The notes beneath the pieces are model-generated. The model saw only the letters and a list, made by a program, of their open reading frames with translations, searched no databases and was not told the origin of the DNA. The translations under genes were made by a program, and so were the position numbers. Positions 8,576-16,928 of a DNA stretch of 39,628 nucleotides are shown piece after piece; the first letter of the stretch is position 1, and every line of letters starts with the position of its first letter. Location of the stretch: the NCBI RefSeq assembly GCF_016785185.1, contig NZ_JAEKDY010000021.1, one strand, 5' to 3'. Source of the stretch: Heyndrickxia sporothermodurans (GTDB lineage Bacteria > Bacillota > Bacilli > Bacillales > Bacillaceae_C).

Positions 8576-8920
8576 ATGAGTAAACCGTTTGAATTTGCTG
8601 ATTTCGTTGATGAGTTCAAGGTACCTTTTACCTCTATTGTTAAAGTGAATGGCTATTGGGAGGATGGTGGAGATTGGGTACCAGGCGGAGAAAAGTCTGT
8701 CGAAATGCAAGGGATATTACTTCCACTGACTCAAGAAGACCTACAGTATTCCGAATCTGGTACTTTTAGTGTAAAGGACAAAAAGATTTATACCGTTGAG
8801 CCATTGGAAGAAGGTCAACAGATCGAATACAAAGGTGATAAATACACCGTACAAAGCTTTAAAGATTATAGCGATTACGCAGATGTATTTATATATCATG
8901 CAAGGTGGCGCGAAAAATGA
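8576..8920 (+). CDS. Neck protein (YqbH/XkdH-like), putative
   Basis: A 114-residue beta-rich protein with EMQGILLPLTQEDLQYSESG in the middle and a C-terminal KYTVQSFKDYSDYADVFIYH. The pattern is that of minor head-tail stopper proteins encoded third after the connector in PBSX-like phages. It abuts the previous stop and overlaps the next start (ATGA). The role, stopping DNA leakage at the neck, is inferred from position. Confidence 0.6.
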   Translation: MSKPFEFADFVDEFKVPFTSIVKVNGYWEDGGDWVPGGEKSVEMQGILLPLTQEDLQYSESGTFSVKDKKIYTVEPLEEGQQIEYKGDKYTVQSFKDYSDYADVFIYHARWREK

Positions 8921-9369
8921 AGGAGATAATCGCACAATTATTTAAAGACACTGGCATCCGTGTAATTAAAGCGAATCAACTCGCTTCAACACCGCCCTTG
9001 CCATATGGAGTTTATAATATTACATCGCCATTTATCAAAGACAGAGCAAGACCGAACGAATTCGCTGCTAACGATAAGAAAATATTTGAGCAACAATACC
9101 AACAAACCGTATCTTTTAACGTTTACGGAAATACAACCGAAGAAGCACTTCAAAAAACCAATGACATCCATCGTTGGTTTTTATTTATGGGTCGAGAATT
9201 TATTCATGATCAAAATGTATCCATTGTAGAAGTTACCAACATAGAGGATAGGACCACATTTTTAGTAGATTCCTATGATTACAAATATGGGTTCGATGTC
9301 CGTTTAAGATTCGAAGAAAGAATTGAAACATCCATTGATTGGATTGAAAAAATTAATATTGAACAATAA
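8917..9369 (+). CDS. Tail terminator/completion protein, putative
   Basis: A 150-residue protein. The ATG at 8917 sits behind AAGGTGG and overlaps the previous stop; an in-frame GTG at 8905 would add four residues but lacks a site. Features include PPLPYGVYNITSPF early, then QYQQTVSFNVYGNTTEEALQ and YDYKYGFDVRLRFEERIE. These match small LIC-type proteins found between the neck genes and the sheath in contractile phages. It probably caps the tail tube. Confidence 0.62.
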   Translation: MKEIIAQLFKDTGIRVIKANQLASTPPLPYGVYNITSPFIKDRARPNEFAANDKKIFEQQYQQTVSFNVYGNTTEEALQKTNDIHRWFLFMGREFIHDQNVSIVEVTNIEDRTTFLVDSYDYKYGFDVRLRFEERIETSIDWIEKINIEQ

Positions 9370-9383
9370 AAGGAGGAAGTTTA

Positions 9384-10391
9384 ATGCCTTTAACTGACGT
9401 TACAGTGAAGATTGATTTACTTAAGCCATCGGGTCTAGTCGGTCTTGGAAAGGTACTTATTCTCGCAAAGAAAACTGGGGAGAGTACCATTAAAAATTAT
9501 AGTGAGATTACGAAAGTCTTAACCGATTTTCCGAAAGAAACAAATGCATATAAAAAAGCAGCAGCAGTATTAGGACAAGAAAACCGTCCAAAAGAAATAG
9601 CTATCGCAACATATGATCCAGATGGAATGGAAGTAACTACTGCAGAAGATGCTATTACAAAATACTACGATAAAGATTGGTTTTTCGTTGTTACTGCTGA
9701 TGCCGAATTAGCAGATCAACTGAAAGTAGCAGATTTTGTTGAGGGCAAAGCCTTCAAAATGTATGCAGTACAAACGACTGATCCAGAATCGCGTAATGCA
9801 TTCAAAGCAAAAGCTTATGATTACGTTGTTAATTTTTACCATCCGAATGATGGCGAAGAAGCAGATGCAGCACTTGTCGGTGAATTAGGAAGTCAAGAAG
9901 TCGGTTCTATTACATGGAAGTTTAAAAGGCTTGCAGGTTTAACACCAATTGATATTGATTCTTCCGAATTAAAAGCCATACACGAAGATGGAGCAATCGC
10001 TTATGTAACAAAAGCAGGACTCCCTCAAACAAGCGAAGGAATTGTGGTAAGCGGCGAATACATTGATGTGATGCACAGCAAGTCTTGGATTAAGGTGAAT
10101 ATTGAAACTAGCATTCAAACCGCCTTTGCCAATAATCCTAAAATTCCTTTTGATTCAGATGGAATTTCCCTAATGAATGGACAGGTTACAACAGTTTTAG
10201 AACAAGGCTTTTCACAAGGAATGATTGCGAAGAACGAGGAAGGAGAGGCAATTTATAACGTCAATACACTTTCTCGAAGTGAGGTATCTCCCGCAGATCG
10301 AGCAAGCCGTATTTATAATGGTCTATCATTTAGTTTTGAACTCGCGGGGGCTATTCATGAAGCAAATATAACAGGCGAAATCTTAGTATAA
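9384..10391 (+). CDS. Tail sheath protein (DUF3383-like)
   Basis: A 335-residue sheath subunit, the contractile outer layer of the tail. The N-terminus, which begins MPLTDVTVKID, continues into a GKVLILAKKTGESTIKNYSE segment, followed by a VVSGEYIDVMHSKSWIKVNIE block and a C-terminal SFELAGAIHEANITGEILV. This is the compact sheath of DUF3383 type. Together with the next gene it defines a contractile tail. AGGAGG precedes the ATG by the usual distance. The sheath call rests on pattern plus the sheath-tube order. Confidence 0.82.
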   Translation: MPLTDVTVKIDLLKPSGLVGLGKVLILAKKTGESTIKNYSEITKVLTDFPKETNAYKKAAAVLGQENRPKEIAIATYDPDGMEVTTAEDAITKYYDKDWFFVVTADAELADQLKVADFVEGKAFKMYAVQTTDPESRNAFKAKAYDYVVNFYHPNDGEEADAALVGELGSQEVGSITWKFKRLAGLTPIDIDSSELKAIHEDGAIAYVTKAGLPQTSEGIVVSGEYIDVMHSKSWIKVNIETSIQTAFANNPKIPFDSDGISLMNGQVTTVLEQGFSQGMIAKNEEGEAIYNVNTLSRSEVSPADRASRIYNGLSFSFELAGAIHEANITGEILV

Positions 10392-10408
10392 AAGGGAGGT
10401 AATAAAGC

Positions 10409-10798
10409 ATGGGTGTTTATGATCCTAAAAATACAACTGTAAATGCGGACGGTAAAATTGTAACAGGTTTTTCGGAAGGCACGATGATTCAAGCTTCAAA
10501 AGACGAAGAAGGTTTTTCTGTAAAAGTGAGTGCGAAGGGTGAAACAGATGTAGCAATCTCTAATAACAACTTAGGGACCATTACTATCACCCTCTCTCAA
10601 ACATCACCGTTTGTTTCATTTTTTAACAAACTAGCAAACTCAAAAAAGATCTTTCCTATCTGGGGCTCTTGTTCTGCCCCAAAGGAAAAGTTTGGCGGAA
10701 CACAAGCTATGGTGAAAAAACCTGCGGATATTGAATTCTCTGATGAGACCAGTGGTCGTGAATTTGAAATACAGGTTTTAAATTACAAAGTAGAATAA
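10409..10798 (+). CDS. Tail tube protein (DUF3277-like)
   Basis: A 129-residue tube subunit. It begins MGVYDPKNTTVNADGKIVTG, has SNNNLGTITITLSQTSPF in the middle and REFEIQVLNYKVE at the end. This is the pattern of small tube proteins paired with DUF3383 sheaths. It forms the inner tail channel on the tape measure. GGGAGG precedes the ATG. A good terminator hairpin follows within 40 bases. Confidence 0.82.
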   Translation: MGVYDPKNTTVNADGKIVTGFSEGTMIQASKDEEGFSVKVSAKGETDVAISNNNLGTITITLSQTSPFVSFFNKLANSKKIFPIWGSCSAPKEKFGGTQAMVKKPADIEFSDETSGREFEIQVLNYKVE

Positions 10799-10829
10799 TC
10801 AAAAATGAAAAAAAGAAACGGAACCAGAA

Positions 10830-10855
10830 GGCGAGCCAATGAGCTCGTCTTTTTT
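10830..10855 (+). terminator. Terminator between tail tube and tail chaperone
   Basis: GGCGAGC (10830-10836) pairs with GCTCGTC (10843-10849), including one G-T pair, around CAATGA, followed by a T run. Placed after the sheath and tube genes, which are needed in hundreds of copies, and before the low-copy chaperone and tape measure, it probably lets only part of the late transcript through. Confidence 0.75.
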
Positions 10856-10882
10856 CATAAAAAGAATTCGGGAGGAAATCCA

Positions 10883-11155
10883 ATGGCTAATTTCGGAAAA
10901 CAAAAAGAAGTAACAGTAGGTGGCGTGAAATATATATTACAGCATCCTGGGGTTAAACGCTCATATGAACTGACAGATGAGGCTATGAAGCCTAATCAAC
11001 AAGTGCCGAGTATGACAAAGCTATTTGAAGCTTACATGAAAGAGGTAATTGTTGAGCCGAAAACAGATTGGGATTATTGGGACGAAAAAGGACCAAGTGA
11101 TCTAAACAAGGTGATGCAAGAAGTAGACTCCTTTCTTAGAGGAGAAGAAAACTAA
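10883..11155 (+). CDS. Tail assembly chaperone, short form (gpG-like)
   Basis: A 90-residue protein. The ATG at 10883 has GGGAGGAA at the right distance; upstream in-frame codons from 10805 run through the terminator hairpin and are unlikely to be translated. The sequence (KQKEVTVGGVKYILQHPGVKRSYELTD at the start) resembles short tail chaperones that coat the tape measure before tube assembly. It is followed by an open frame in another register that reaches the tape measure gene, as in gpG/gpGT pairs. Confidence 0.75.
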   Translation: MANFGKQKEVTVGGVKYILQHPGVKRSYELTDEAMKPNQQVPSMTKLFEAYMKEVIVEPKTDWDYWDEKGPSDLNKVMQEVDSFLRGEEN

Positions 11156-11330
11156 GCAATATTATCGAAATAAAGTACAAAAGCAATGGAACATGTGGCG
11201 ACTCGTGGCAGAGAAATTTATCAGCTACGAAGTCGCTATTTTAATGTCTCCAGATGAAATTTTAGAAGCCAATGCGGCTCTTGATATTTATATCGAAAAG
11301 AAAAATCAAAGTATGAAGGGAGGTAAATAA
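11127..11330 (+). CDS. gpT-like extension reached by frameshift
   Basis: This frame is open from just after a TAG at 11124-11126 to the TAA at 11328-11330, +1 (equivalently -2) relative to the short chaperone. After the zero-frame stop it encodes about 58 residues beginning TKQYYRNKVQKQWNMWRLVA and ending KKNQSMKGGK. It has no plausible start with a ribosome binding site near its beginning, so it is probably the C-terminal part of a frameshifted long chaperone that binds the tape measure. A candidate slip site is UUU-C (11132-11135) within TCC TTT CTT AGA, since tRNA-Phe can read UUU and UUC. The exact site and direction are inferred. Confidence 0.65.
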   Translation, partial: TPFLEEKKTKQYYRNKVQKQWNMWRLVAEKFISYEVAILMSPDEILEANAALDIYIEKKNQSMKGGK

Positions 11331-11332
11331 AA

Positions 11333-14300
11333 TTGTCTGATGGATCCGTCAGAAGCACCCATATTGAGCTATCGATTAAGGCCAAAACAGAAATATTGGA
11401 TAAAGCTAATAAGCAGATGGATGCGGTTGTTGATAATGCCAAAAATGCTGGGAAGTCTATTAGCGGCATGGAAAAAGGGCTTAAAGAAACAAATAAGACA
11501 GCATCCGATACCAATAAAACATTTAAAGTGGCCAATAAAGGGATTGTGACATTTTCCCGAAATAGTACTACAGCAGGTAAATATGTTGGCAACCTATCTA
11601 AGGAATTAAAACAAACAAACACTGTAACGGATAGTGTTACGAAAAAGTTTAAATCAGCTAATGGCCAAGTACTTAGTTTTTCAAGAAATCTAAATAAAAG
11701 CGGGAATACTGTTTCTAAAACAACTGGATATATTGGTAGATTAGGTGAACGAACCAAGAATTCGATGGACAGTATGACGAAAAGTACTGGTCTGTTTGGT
11801 CGAATGTGGACAGGCACCAAAAACACCTTTATCAGAGGCATGTCTGATATGTCTAGTAATACAAGGAAATCGACATCAGGTATTACTGGAGCCTTTCGAG
11901 GAATTACTCCTACTGTTAATCGAGTGACAAGTAATATCGCATCTGGTGTATCAAGAGGAATCACCACTCCTTTTCGTGAAGCTACCGGTGTCGTAAAGGG
12001 TTATGCGAGTGCTCTAGGTGTCCTTAGTGGTGGAGCGTTAGCCGCGACAGGAATTGGGAGGTTGTCAGCTATCGAAAATGCTCAAACCTCTCTTACTGTC
12101 ATGATGGGTGATGCTAAAAAAGCGAAACGTTTTCTAGATGATGTACTAGCTTTTGCTAAAACTACCCCATTTGCTTTTCCAGATTTAGCGGAAACCGCAC
12201 GTAACTTAATCGCGTTTGGTATGGATTCAAAGAAAGTAGTTCCTACTTTAAAAGCGATTGGTGACGCGGCAGCCGGAACAGGGAAAGGTGCAGAAGGTTT
12301 AAGGCAAGTTGCGAGCGCGTTTGGTGATATGCAAACTTCCGGAAATATATCGATGGACCAAATTAATAGACTTTCTGACGCTGGTGTTCCTGCTATTAAA
12401 ATATTAGCAAACCAAGCGGGTATTAGTACGGATGCGATGAAGAAAAGTATTTCAGACGGTGCTGTAAGTTCGGCTAAAGCAATTGATGTATTAGTAAAAG
12501 GCATGCAAAAAGGAACAGATGGTATCGCTGGAAAAACAGCGGCAATGGCTGGAATCATGGAGAAGACAAAAGATAACTGGACAGGTTCGGTTGATAGTTT
12601 AAAATCATCTATTTCATCGACAATGGCAAAAATTATGGAGCCTGCTAAGCCGCGTATTCAAGCAGGAATGAGATGGTTCGGTGATCAATTTAGTAAGTTA
12701 CCTGGTGTTATTAATGCAACCACAAAGTTTTTTAAACCATTTACATCCCAACTATCCGGAATGGCTGAACCAATAAAAAACACCACTAAATTAGTTTATG
12801 GTGTAATTCGAATGTTCTCGAAAGATATGGGCGATGGTTACATGAAAGGTGTCGATATTGTTTCGCAAATTTTACCCGAAAAACAAGCGCAAAACGTGAT
12901 CAAAACAGTGGATAAAATAAAAGGTGTTTTTGGTGGGTTTTTTAATTCAGCAAAAAATGCTAAAAACGTAATTAGTGGTGTTTTTAACCTTTTTAAAGGT
13001 GATGATACTAAAGCTTATGTTGATCTACATTCGATATTACCAAAATCAACTATGGTGAATATTGCTAATGGAGTAGAAAAAATTAAATCCGTTTTTGGTA
13101 ATTTAAAAAGTACTGTGAAATCATTGATTCCATTTTTCATCACGATTGGTACAAGCTTTATGTCTGTGGTTGATTTTATAGCACCATATATAGGGAAAGC
13201 GCTTGGTGGAATAGTAGGATTTGTTAAGTCTATAACGGGGCAAATAGCAGGATTTTGGCAGGAAAATGGTGGTCAAATTACTGAAGCTGTTCGAAACATC
13301 GGAACTGTTTTAGGTGCAGTTTTTAAGGTTTTGATGCCTGTAATTGGTGTTATTGTTCGGTCGGTCTGGGGAAATATCAAAGGTGTGATCGTCGGAGCCA
13401 TAAATGTCATTCTGGGCGTTACAAAGATTTTCACAGGGTTACTCACTGGTGATTTTTCCAAAATGTGGGAAGGTATTAAACAATTATTCTTCGGCGCAAT
13501 CCAATTTATTTGGAATGGAATAAATCTCCTATTTATCGGGAGAATACTTGGCGGCATTCGGGCGCTTGGTTCCAAATCTATAGGATTTGTTAGAGAAATG
13601 TGGGGAGGGATAAAAAACTTCTTCACAGGCGGAGCTACGAATATCTGGGGAATCGTTAATAATTTAACCGGAAAAGTAACTAGTGGATTTAACTTTTTGA
13701 AGCAAAAAGCAGTAGATGTTGCACTAAAAATGATGATAAAAATGCAAACGATTTTTGGTGATATTGTAGCAGGAGCAAAGGCTTTGCCTGGAAAAATGGG
13801 TGAAGGTATCAAGTCAATGGCTAAAGGAGCTTGGAAGGGCATCAAGTATCTTGGCAATACAATGCTAAGCGGGATTGGAAAAGTCGTAAATGGTGTAATC
13901 ACAGGATTGAACTGGGTAATGGGGAAAGTAGGCTTAGATTTCACAATTAACGAATGGAATGTTCCTCAATACGCTAAAGGCACCAAGGGTCATCCGGGTG
14001 GTCCTGCAATACTTGGCGATGGCGGTGGTCCTGAATTATTCCGAACTCCATCCGGTTTTGTTGGAATGAGTCCAGGTACTGACACTCTTATGAATCTACC
14101 AAAAGGCACCCAAGTTATTCCGCACAAACAAACTCAAGAGTTAATTAGTATGGGGATGCCCGCATATGGATTAGGCAATGTGATAGGAGATAAGTTTAAA
14201 GCGGGGGCTAGTTGGTTAAAAGATGTTGGTGTTAATGCTTGGGAAGGAACGAAAAAGGTGGCAAGTAAAGTAAAAGGTGTAGCACTAGATGTATTTGATT

Positions 14301-15142
14301 ACATTGGCCATCCTTCTAAACTTTTAACTAAGGTATTGGAACAGACGGGAGTTTCTTTCCCTAAAATGGCTGGTGCTTTTGGCCAAGTCGGAAAAGGGGC
14401 TTTTTCTTTTATTAAAGGTAAAGCAGTAGAGTTCTTGAAAAAGAAATTAGAAGGATTTACTTCGTTTTTCTCTGGCGGTGGTTCCGTAAGTGGAAACGTA
14501 AAAAAATGGATAGTATCTGCTATGGCTAGATCAGGTGTATCTGGTGCAAATTGGGTTAATGGACTATCTTGGATAATTAATAAAGAATCGAGCGGTAATC
14601 CTAACGCAGTCGGTGCCATGACAAGCAGCGGCACTGCTAAAGGATTAATGCAGCTAAAGGATTTTAATGTTAAAGGTAATCCGTTTGATCCCGTGAACAA
14701 CATATATTGGGGTATTCAATATATCAAAAATCGCTATAAAGGCATTGAGGGAGCGATGAACTGGTGGAGATCCCATAATTGGTACGCAAAAGGCACAAAC
14801 TCTCATAGAGGCGGACCTGCTGTCTTAGGGGATGGAGGAAAGCGTGAATTATTTAAACTACCTACTGGACAAATTGGGTTATCCCCTAATTTTGCTACCA
14901 TGATGAACTTACCTCGAGGAACAGAAGTTTTATCCGGAAATGAAACAGAAAAAGCATTTTCTTATACACCTTCTAGTAATTCGAGTCCAAGTGGGGGTTT
15001 TGTATTTAGCCCAGTTATTAATGTAAAAGTCGAAGGTGGACAATCATCAACTGAAACTAATGTAGAAAAAGCGGTAAAAAAAGCTTTAGAAGAAGCTATG
15101 AAAGATTTACGAGGACTCTTTGATCCGGGGGTGGCGTATTAA
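11333..15142 (+). CDS. Tape measure protein with SLT transglycosylase domain
   Basis: A 1269-residue tape measure that sets tail length and is delivered during infection. It starts at TTG behind GGGAGGT. The N-terminal 200 residues are helical and Ser/Thr/Lys-rich. Around 250-430 lies the typical tape-measure domain (SAIENAQTSLTVMMGDAKKA, then AFPDLAETARNLIAFGMD). Hydrophobic segments occupy about 595-720. A lytic transglycosylase-like domain lies at about 1058-1145, with the likely catalytic Glu at 1085 (NKESSGNPNAV) and GLMQL after it. It is flanked by two copies of a motif (YAKGT..H.GGPA.LGDGG...ELF, starting near residues 880 and 1151). It would open peptidoglycan during DNA entry. Confidence 0.92.
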   Translation: MSDGSVRSTHIELSIKAKTEILDKANKQMDAVVDNAKNAGKSISGMEKGLKETNKTASDTNKTFKVANKGIVTFSRNSTTAGKYVGNLSKELKQTNTVTDSVTKKFKSANGQVLSFSRNLNKSGNTVSKTTGYIGRLGERTKNSMDSMTKSTGLFGRMWTGTKNTFIRGMSDMSSNTRKSTSGITGAFRGITPTVNRVTSNIASGVSRGITTPFREATGVVKGYASALGVLSGGALAATGIGRLSAIENAQTSLTVMMGDAKKAKRFLDDVLAFAKTTPFAFPDLAETARNLIAFGMDSKKVVPTLKAIGDAAAGTGKGAEGLRQVASAFGDMQTSGNISMDQINRLSDAGVPAIKILANQAGISTDAMKKSISDGAVSSAKAIDVLVKGMQKGTDGIAGKTAAMAGIMEKTKDNWTGSVDSLKSSISSTMAKIMEPAKPRIQAGMRWFGDQFSKLPGVINATTKFFKPFTSQLSGMAEPIKNTTKLVYGVIRMFSKDMGDGYMKGVDIVSQILPEKQAQNVIKTVDKIKGVFGGFFNSAKNAKNVISGVFNLFKGDDTKAYVDLHSILPKSTMVNIANGVEKIKSVFGNLKSTVKSLIPFFITIGTSFMSVVDFIAPYIGKALGGIVGFVKSITGQIAGFWQENGGQITEAVRNIGTVLGAVFKVLMPVIGVIVRSVWGNIKGVIVGAINVILGVTKIFTGLLTGDFSKMWEGIKQLFFGAIQFIWNGINLLFIGRILGGIRALGSKSIGFVREMWGGIKNFFTGGATNIWGIVNNLTGKVTSGFNFLKQKAVDVALKMMIKMQTIFGDIVAGAKALPGKMGEGIKSMAKGAWKGIKYLGNTMLSGIGKVVNGVITGLNWVMGKVGLDFTINEWNVPQYAKGTKGHPGGPAILGDGGGPELFRTPSGFVGMSPGTDTLMNLPKGTQVIPHKQTQELISMGMPAYGLGNVIGDKFKAGASWLKDVGVNAWEGTKKVASKVKGVALDVFDYIGHPSKLLTKVLEQTGVSFPKMAGAFGQVGKGAFSFIKGKAVEFLKKKLEGFTSFFSGGGSVSGNVKKWIVSAMARSGVSGANWVNGLSWIINKESSGNPNAVGAMTSSGTAKGLMQLKDFNVKGNPFDPVNNIYWGIQYIKNRYKGIEGAMNWWRSHNWYAKGTNSHRGGPAVLGDGGKRELFKLPTGQIGLSPNFATMMNLPRGTEVLSGNETEKAFSYTPSSNSSPSGGFVFSPVINVKVEGGQSSTETNVEKAVKKALEEAMKDLRGLFDPGVAY

Positions 15143-15705
15143 TGGGGAAACTAGCAGGTTACAAAATTTCAAACATAGAAGAATCGTTTACCAATTCCGT
15201 TGACGTCACCTCATACCCCGTTGAAAAAGGTCTACCCATTACTGATGGGGTTAAAAGACAGCCAAAAACATTTAGCATAAGTGGTCATATATTAGCCAAG
15301 ACCCATTCAGATGCTATGAAAATCTATAACGCCCTTGAAAAAAAGCAAAACTCCGGAACTATTGTAACATATGTTGGTAGAACGACTGCTAAAAACGTCA
15401 TTATTACAAGTATGAACCCTAGTTTTAATAGTTCAATTGCAAATGGTATGGATATTTCCATTAATCTACAAGAAATAAGGATCGCTAAGTCTCCTTATGT
15501 AAAAAAGAAAACAACTAAAAAACAAAGTGGAAAAAAAAGTAAGAGTAATAAGAAAAAATCGAAGAAAGTTTACCATAAAGTAAAAAGAGGGGATACTTAC
15601 TGGGGGTTATCAAGAAAGTACGGTACCCCTATTTCTACGCTCAGAAAATGGAATAAGTACCCTGATAGGCGCATACCTTTGAATGTGAAATTGCGTGTTA
15701 AATAA
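15142..15705 (+). CDS. Baseplate protein with C-terminal LysM (XkdP-like)
   Basis: A 187-residue protein whose ATG overlaps the tape measure stop. Residues 1-115 form a beta-rich domain (an SFTNSVDVTSYPVEKGLPIT segment near the start), then comes a very Lys-rich linker. A LysM module at about 142-187 (YHKVKRGDTYWGLSRKYGTP) should bind peptidoglycan. This is the PBSX XkdP / gp53-like arrangement, where the protein joins the tape measure to the hub and contacts the wall. The homing endonuclease gene follows it. Confidence 0.82.
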   Translation: MGKLAGYKISNIEESFTNSVDVTSYPVEKGLPITDGVKRQPKTFSISGHILAKTHSDAMKIYNALEKKQNSGTIVTYVGRTTAKNVIITSMNPSFNSSIANGMDISINLQEIRIAKSPYVKKKTTKKQSGKKSKSNKKKSKKVYHKVKRGDTYWGLSRKYGTPISTLRKWNKYPDRRIPLNVKLRVK

Positions 15706-15737
15706 GCTTTTGTTTGTTTATATTCGTACCCAATAGG

Positions 15738-15746
15738 TGGTATAAT
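15738..15746 (+). promoter_or_regulatory. Extended -10 promoter for the homing endonuclease
   Basis: TGG followed by TATAAT (15741-15746) is a consensus extended -10 element. No good -35 is visible at 17 bp, which is acceptable for an extended -10. It lies 20 bases before the endonuclease start, so the inserted gene has its own promoter within the late operon. Confidence 0.65.
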
Positions 15747-15766
15747 TATCTCAAAAGGAGATGATT

Positions 15767-16504
15767 GTGTTGGGGGAGATTTGGAAAGATATTAAAGCTT
15801 ATGAAGGGCTGTATCAAGTGAGTAATTACGGAAGGGTTCGCTCACTCGATAGAATGATTTGGAACAAAAGAAATAAATCTTTTTATAAAGCTAAAGGGAT
15901 TATTTTAAAAGGAAAAAGGTTAAAAACAAATTATATTGAAGTGATGCTTTATGACAAACAGAATAACAAACGTGAATTTTTGATCCATCGTATTGTTGCT
16001 GAAGCTTTTATTCCTAATCCAGACAATAAACCTCAAGTTAATCATAAAAACGGTGTAAAACACGATAATAGAGATTCAAATCTTGAATGGGTGACAAGAA
16101 AAGAAAATGTTAATCACGCATTAAAAAAGGGATTAATAAAGGTAGGAAGTAAATCAACTTCTTCAAAATTAACCGAAGAACAAGTTATTGAAATAAGAGC
16201 ATTATTTGGTACTAAGAAGTATTCGTTTAGTGAATTAGGCAGAATGTTTAATGTTGACGGAGCAGGTATAGGTAGGATTATTAAAGGCCAAACGTGGAAA
16301 CATCTACCTATAATAGATTACGACTTCGATATTGATAGCTTAGAGAGGAAAAGAAGACAACGCAAATTAATTTTGACACAAGAACAGATCAACGAAGCTG
16401 CATCAATGGTAGATTCGGGGATTTCAAAAAGAAAAGTAGCTGAACATTTCGGAGTTACCCATACTACTATAAACAGATTCCTAAAAGAAAGAGTGCCTAA
16501 ATAG
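15767..16504 (+). CDS. NUMOD4-HNH homing endonuclease
   Basis: A free-standing homing endonuclease of about 245 residues. It has an N-terminal NUMOD4 motif (EIWKDIKAYEGLYQVSNYG, then RVRSLDR) and an HNH core (VNHKNGVKHDNRDSNLEWV). These are followed by two HTH DNA-binding segments: KLTEEQVIEIRALF..FSELGRMFNV, and SKRKVAEHFGVTHTTINRFL. It cleaves alleles lacking the insertion so that repair copies it in. I prefer the GTG at 15767 because GGAGA lies at proper spacing; the ATG at 15761 overlaps the ribosome binding site. It splits the baseplate operon and carries its own promoter and terminator, a self-contained invader. Confidence 0.9.
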   Translation: MLGEIWKDIKAYEGLYQVSNYGRVRSLDRMIWNKRNKSFYKAKGIILKGKRLKTNYIEVMLYDKQNNKREFLIHRIVAEAFIPNPDNKPQVNHKNGVKHDNRDSNLEWVTRKENVNHALKKGLIKVGSKSTSSKLTEEQVIEIRALFGTKKYSFSELGRMFNVDGAGIGRIIKGQTWKHLPIIDYDFDIDSLERKRRQRKLILTQEQINEAASMVDSGISKRKVAEHFGVTHTTINRFLKERVPK

Positions 16505-16514
16505 GCGCTTTTTT
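16492..16514 (+). terminator. Terminator of the homing endonuclease
   Basis: AGTGCC (16492-16497) pairs with GGCGCT (16504-16509), with one T-G pair, around TAAATA, followed by a T run. The hairpin contains the endonuclease stop codon. It would also reduce read-through into the rest of the baseplate operon unless late transcription is antiterminated. Confidence 0.75.
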
Positions 16515-16535
16515 GTTTTCTAAAAATGAAAGGCG

Positions 16536-16928
16536 GTGGATACTATCGCTAAGCGGGATTATATAGATTTTGATAAAGAAGAGGTGCCAGTTGTATTTGA
16601 TATTGATCTTGAGGAAGATACATTTACTATGGGCATTAACTACAATCAAACAAATGATTTTTTTACTGTTGATCTATGGGATAGTGAAGGGAATGTTATT
16701 GTCCTTGGTGAAAAAATGGTGTTAAATCGACCTCTTTTTGATGATTTGGTAGATGAACGCTTACCCGGACCATCCCTTGTTCCAATGGATGAGGCAGGAA
16801 ATGAAAAACGAGTTTCTTGGGACAATTTTGGCGTTACCGTTTTTCTTTATATCGATGATATCAGCGACGATTCTGACGATCCAATAGAAGACAACTTAGA
16901 CTACGATGGTGATGATTATGACTACTAG
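16536..16928 (+). CDS. Acidic baseplate-region protein, unknown
   Basis: A protein of 127-130 residues, very acidic, ending in an Asp/Tyr-rich tail (DDSDDPIEDNLDYDGDDYDY). Its position between the LysM protein and the hub suggests a baseplate component. The start is unclear. GTG at 16536 is the first usable codon but is only two bases from the AAAGG part of the site. An AAAGGCGGTG site is ideally placed for codon 16545, which is ATC, a rare start. The original ATG may have been lost near the endonuclease insertion. The frame is clean and abuts the next gene. Confidence 0.65.
   Translation: MDTIAKRDYIDFDKEEVPVVFDIDLEEDTFTMGINYNQTNDFFTVDLWDSEGNVIVLGEKMVLNRPLFDDLVDERLPGPSLVPMDEAGNEKRVSWDNFGVTVFLYIDDISDDSDDPIEDNLDYDGDDYDY

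Noticed and set aside
12082..14703. Long minus-strand frames within the tape measure gene
   Set aside because: They are shadows of a clear plus-strand gene, without ribosome binding sites or recognisable products.
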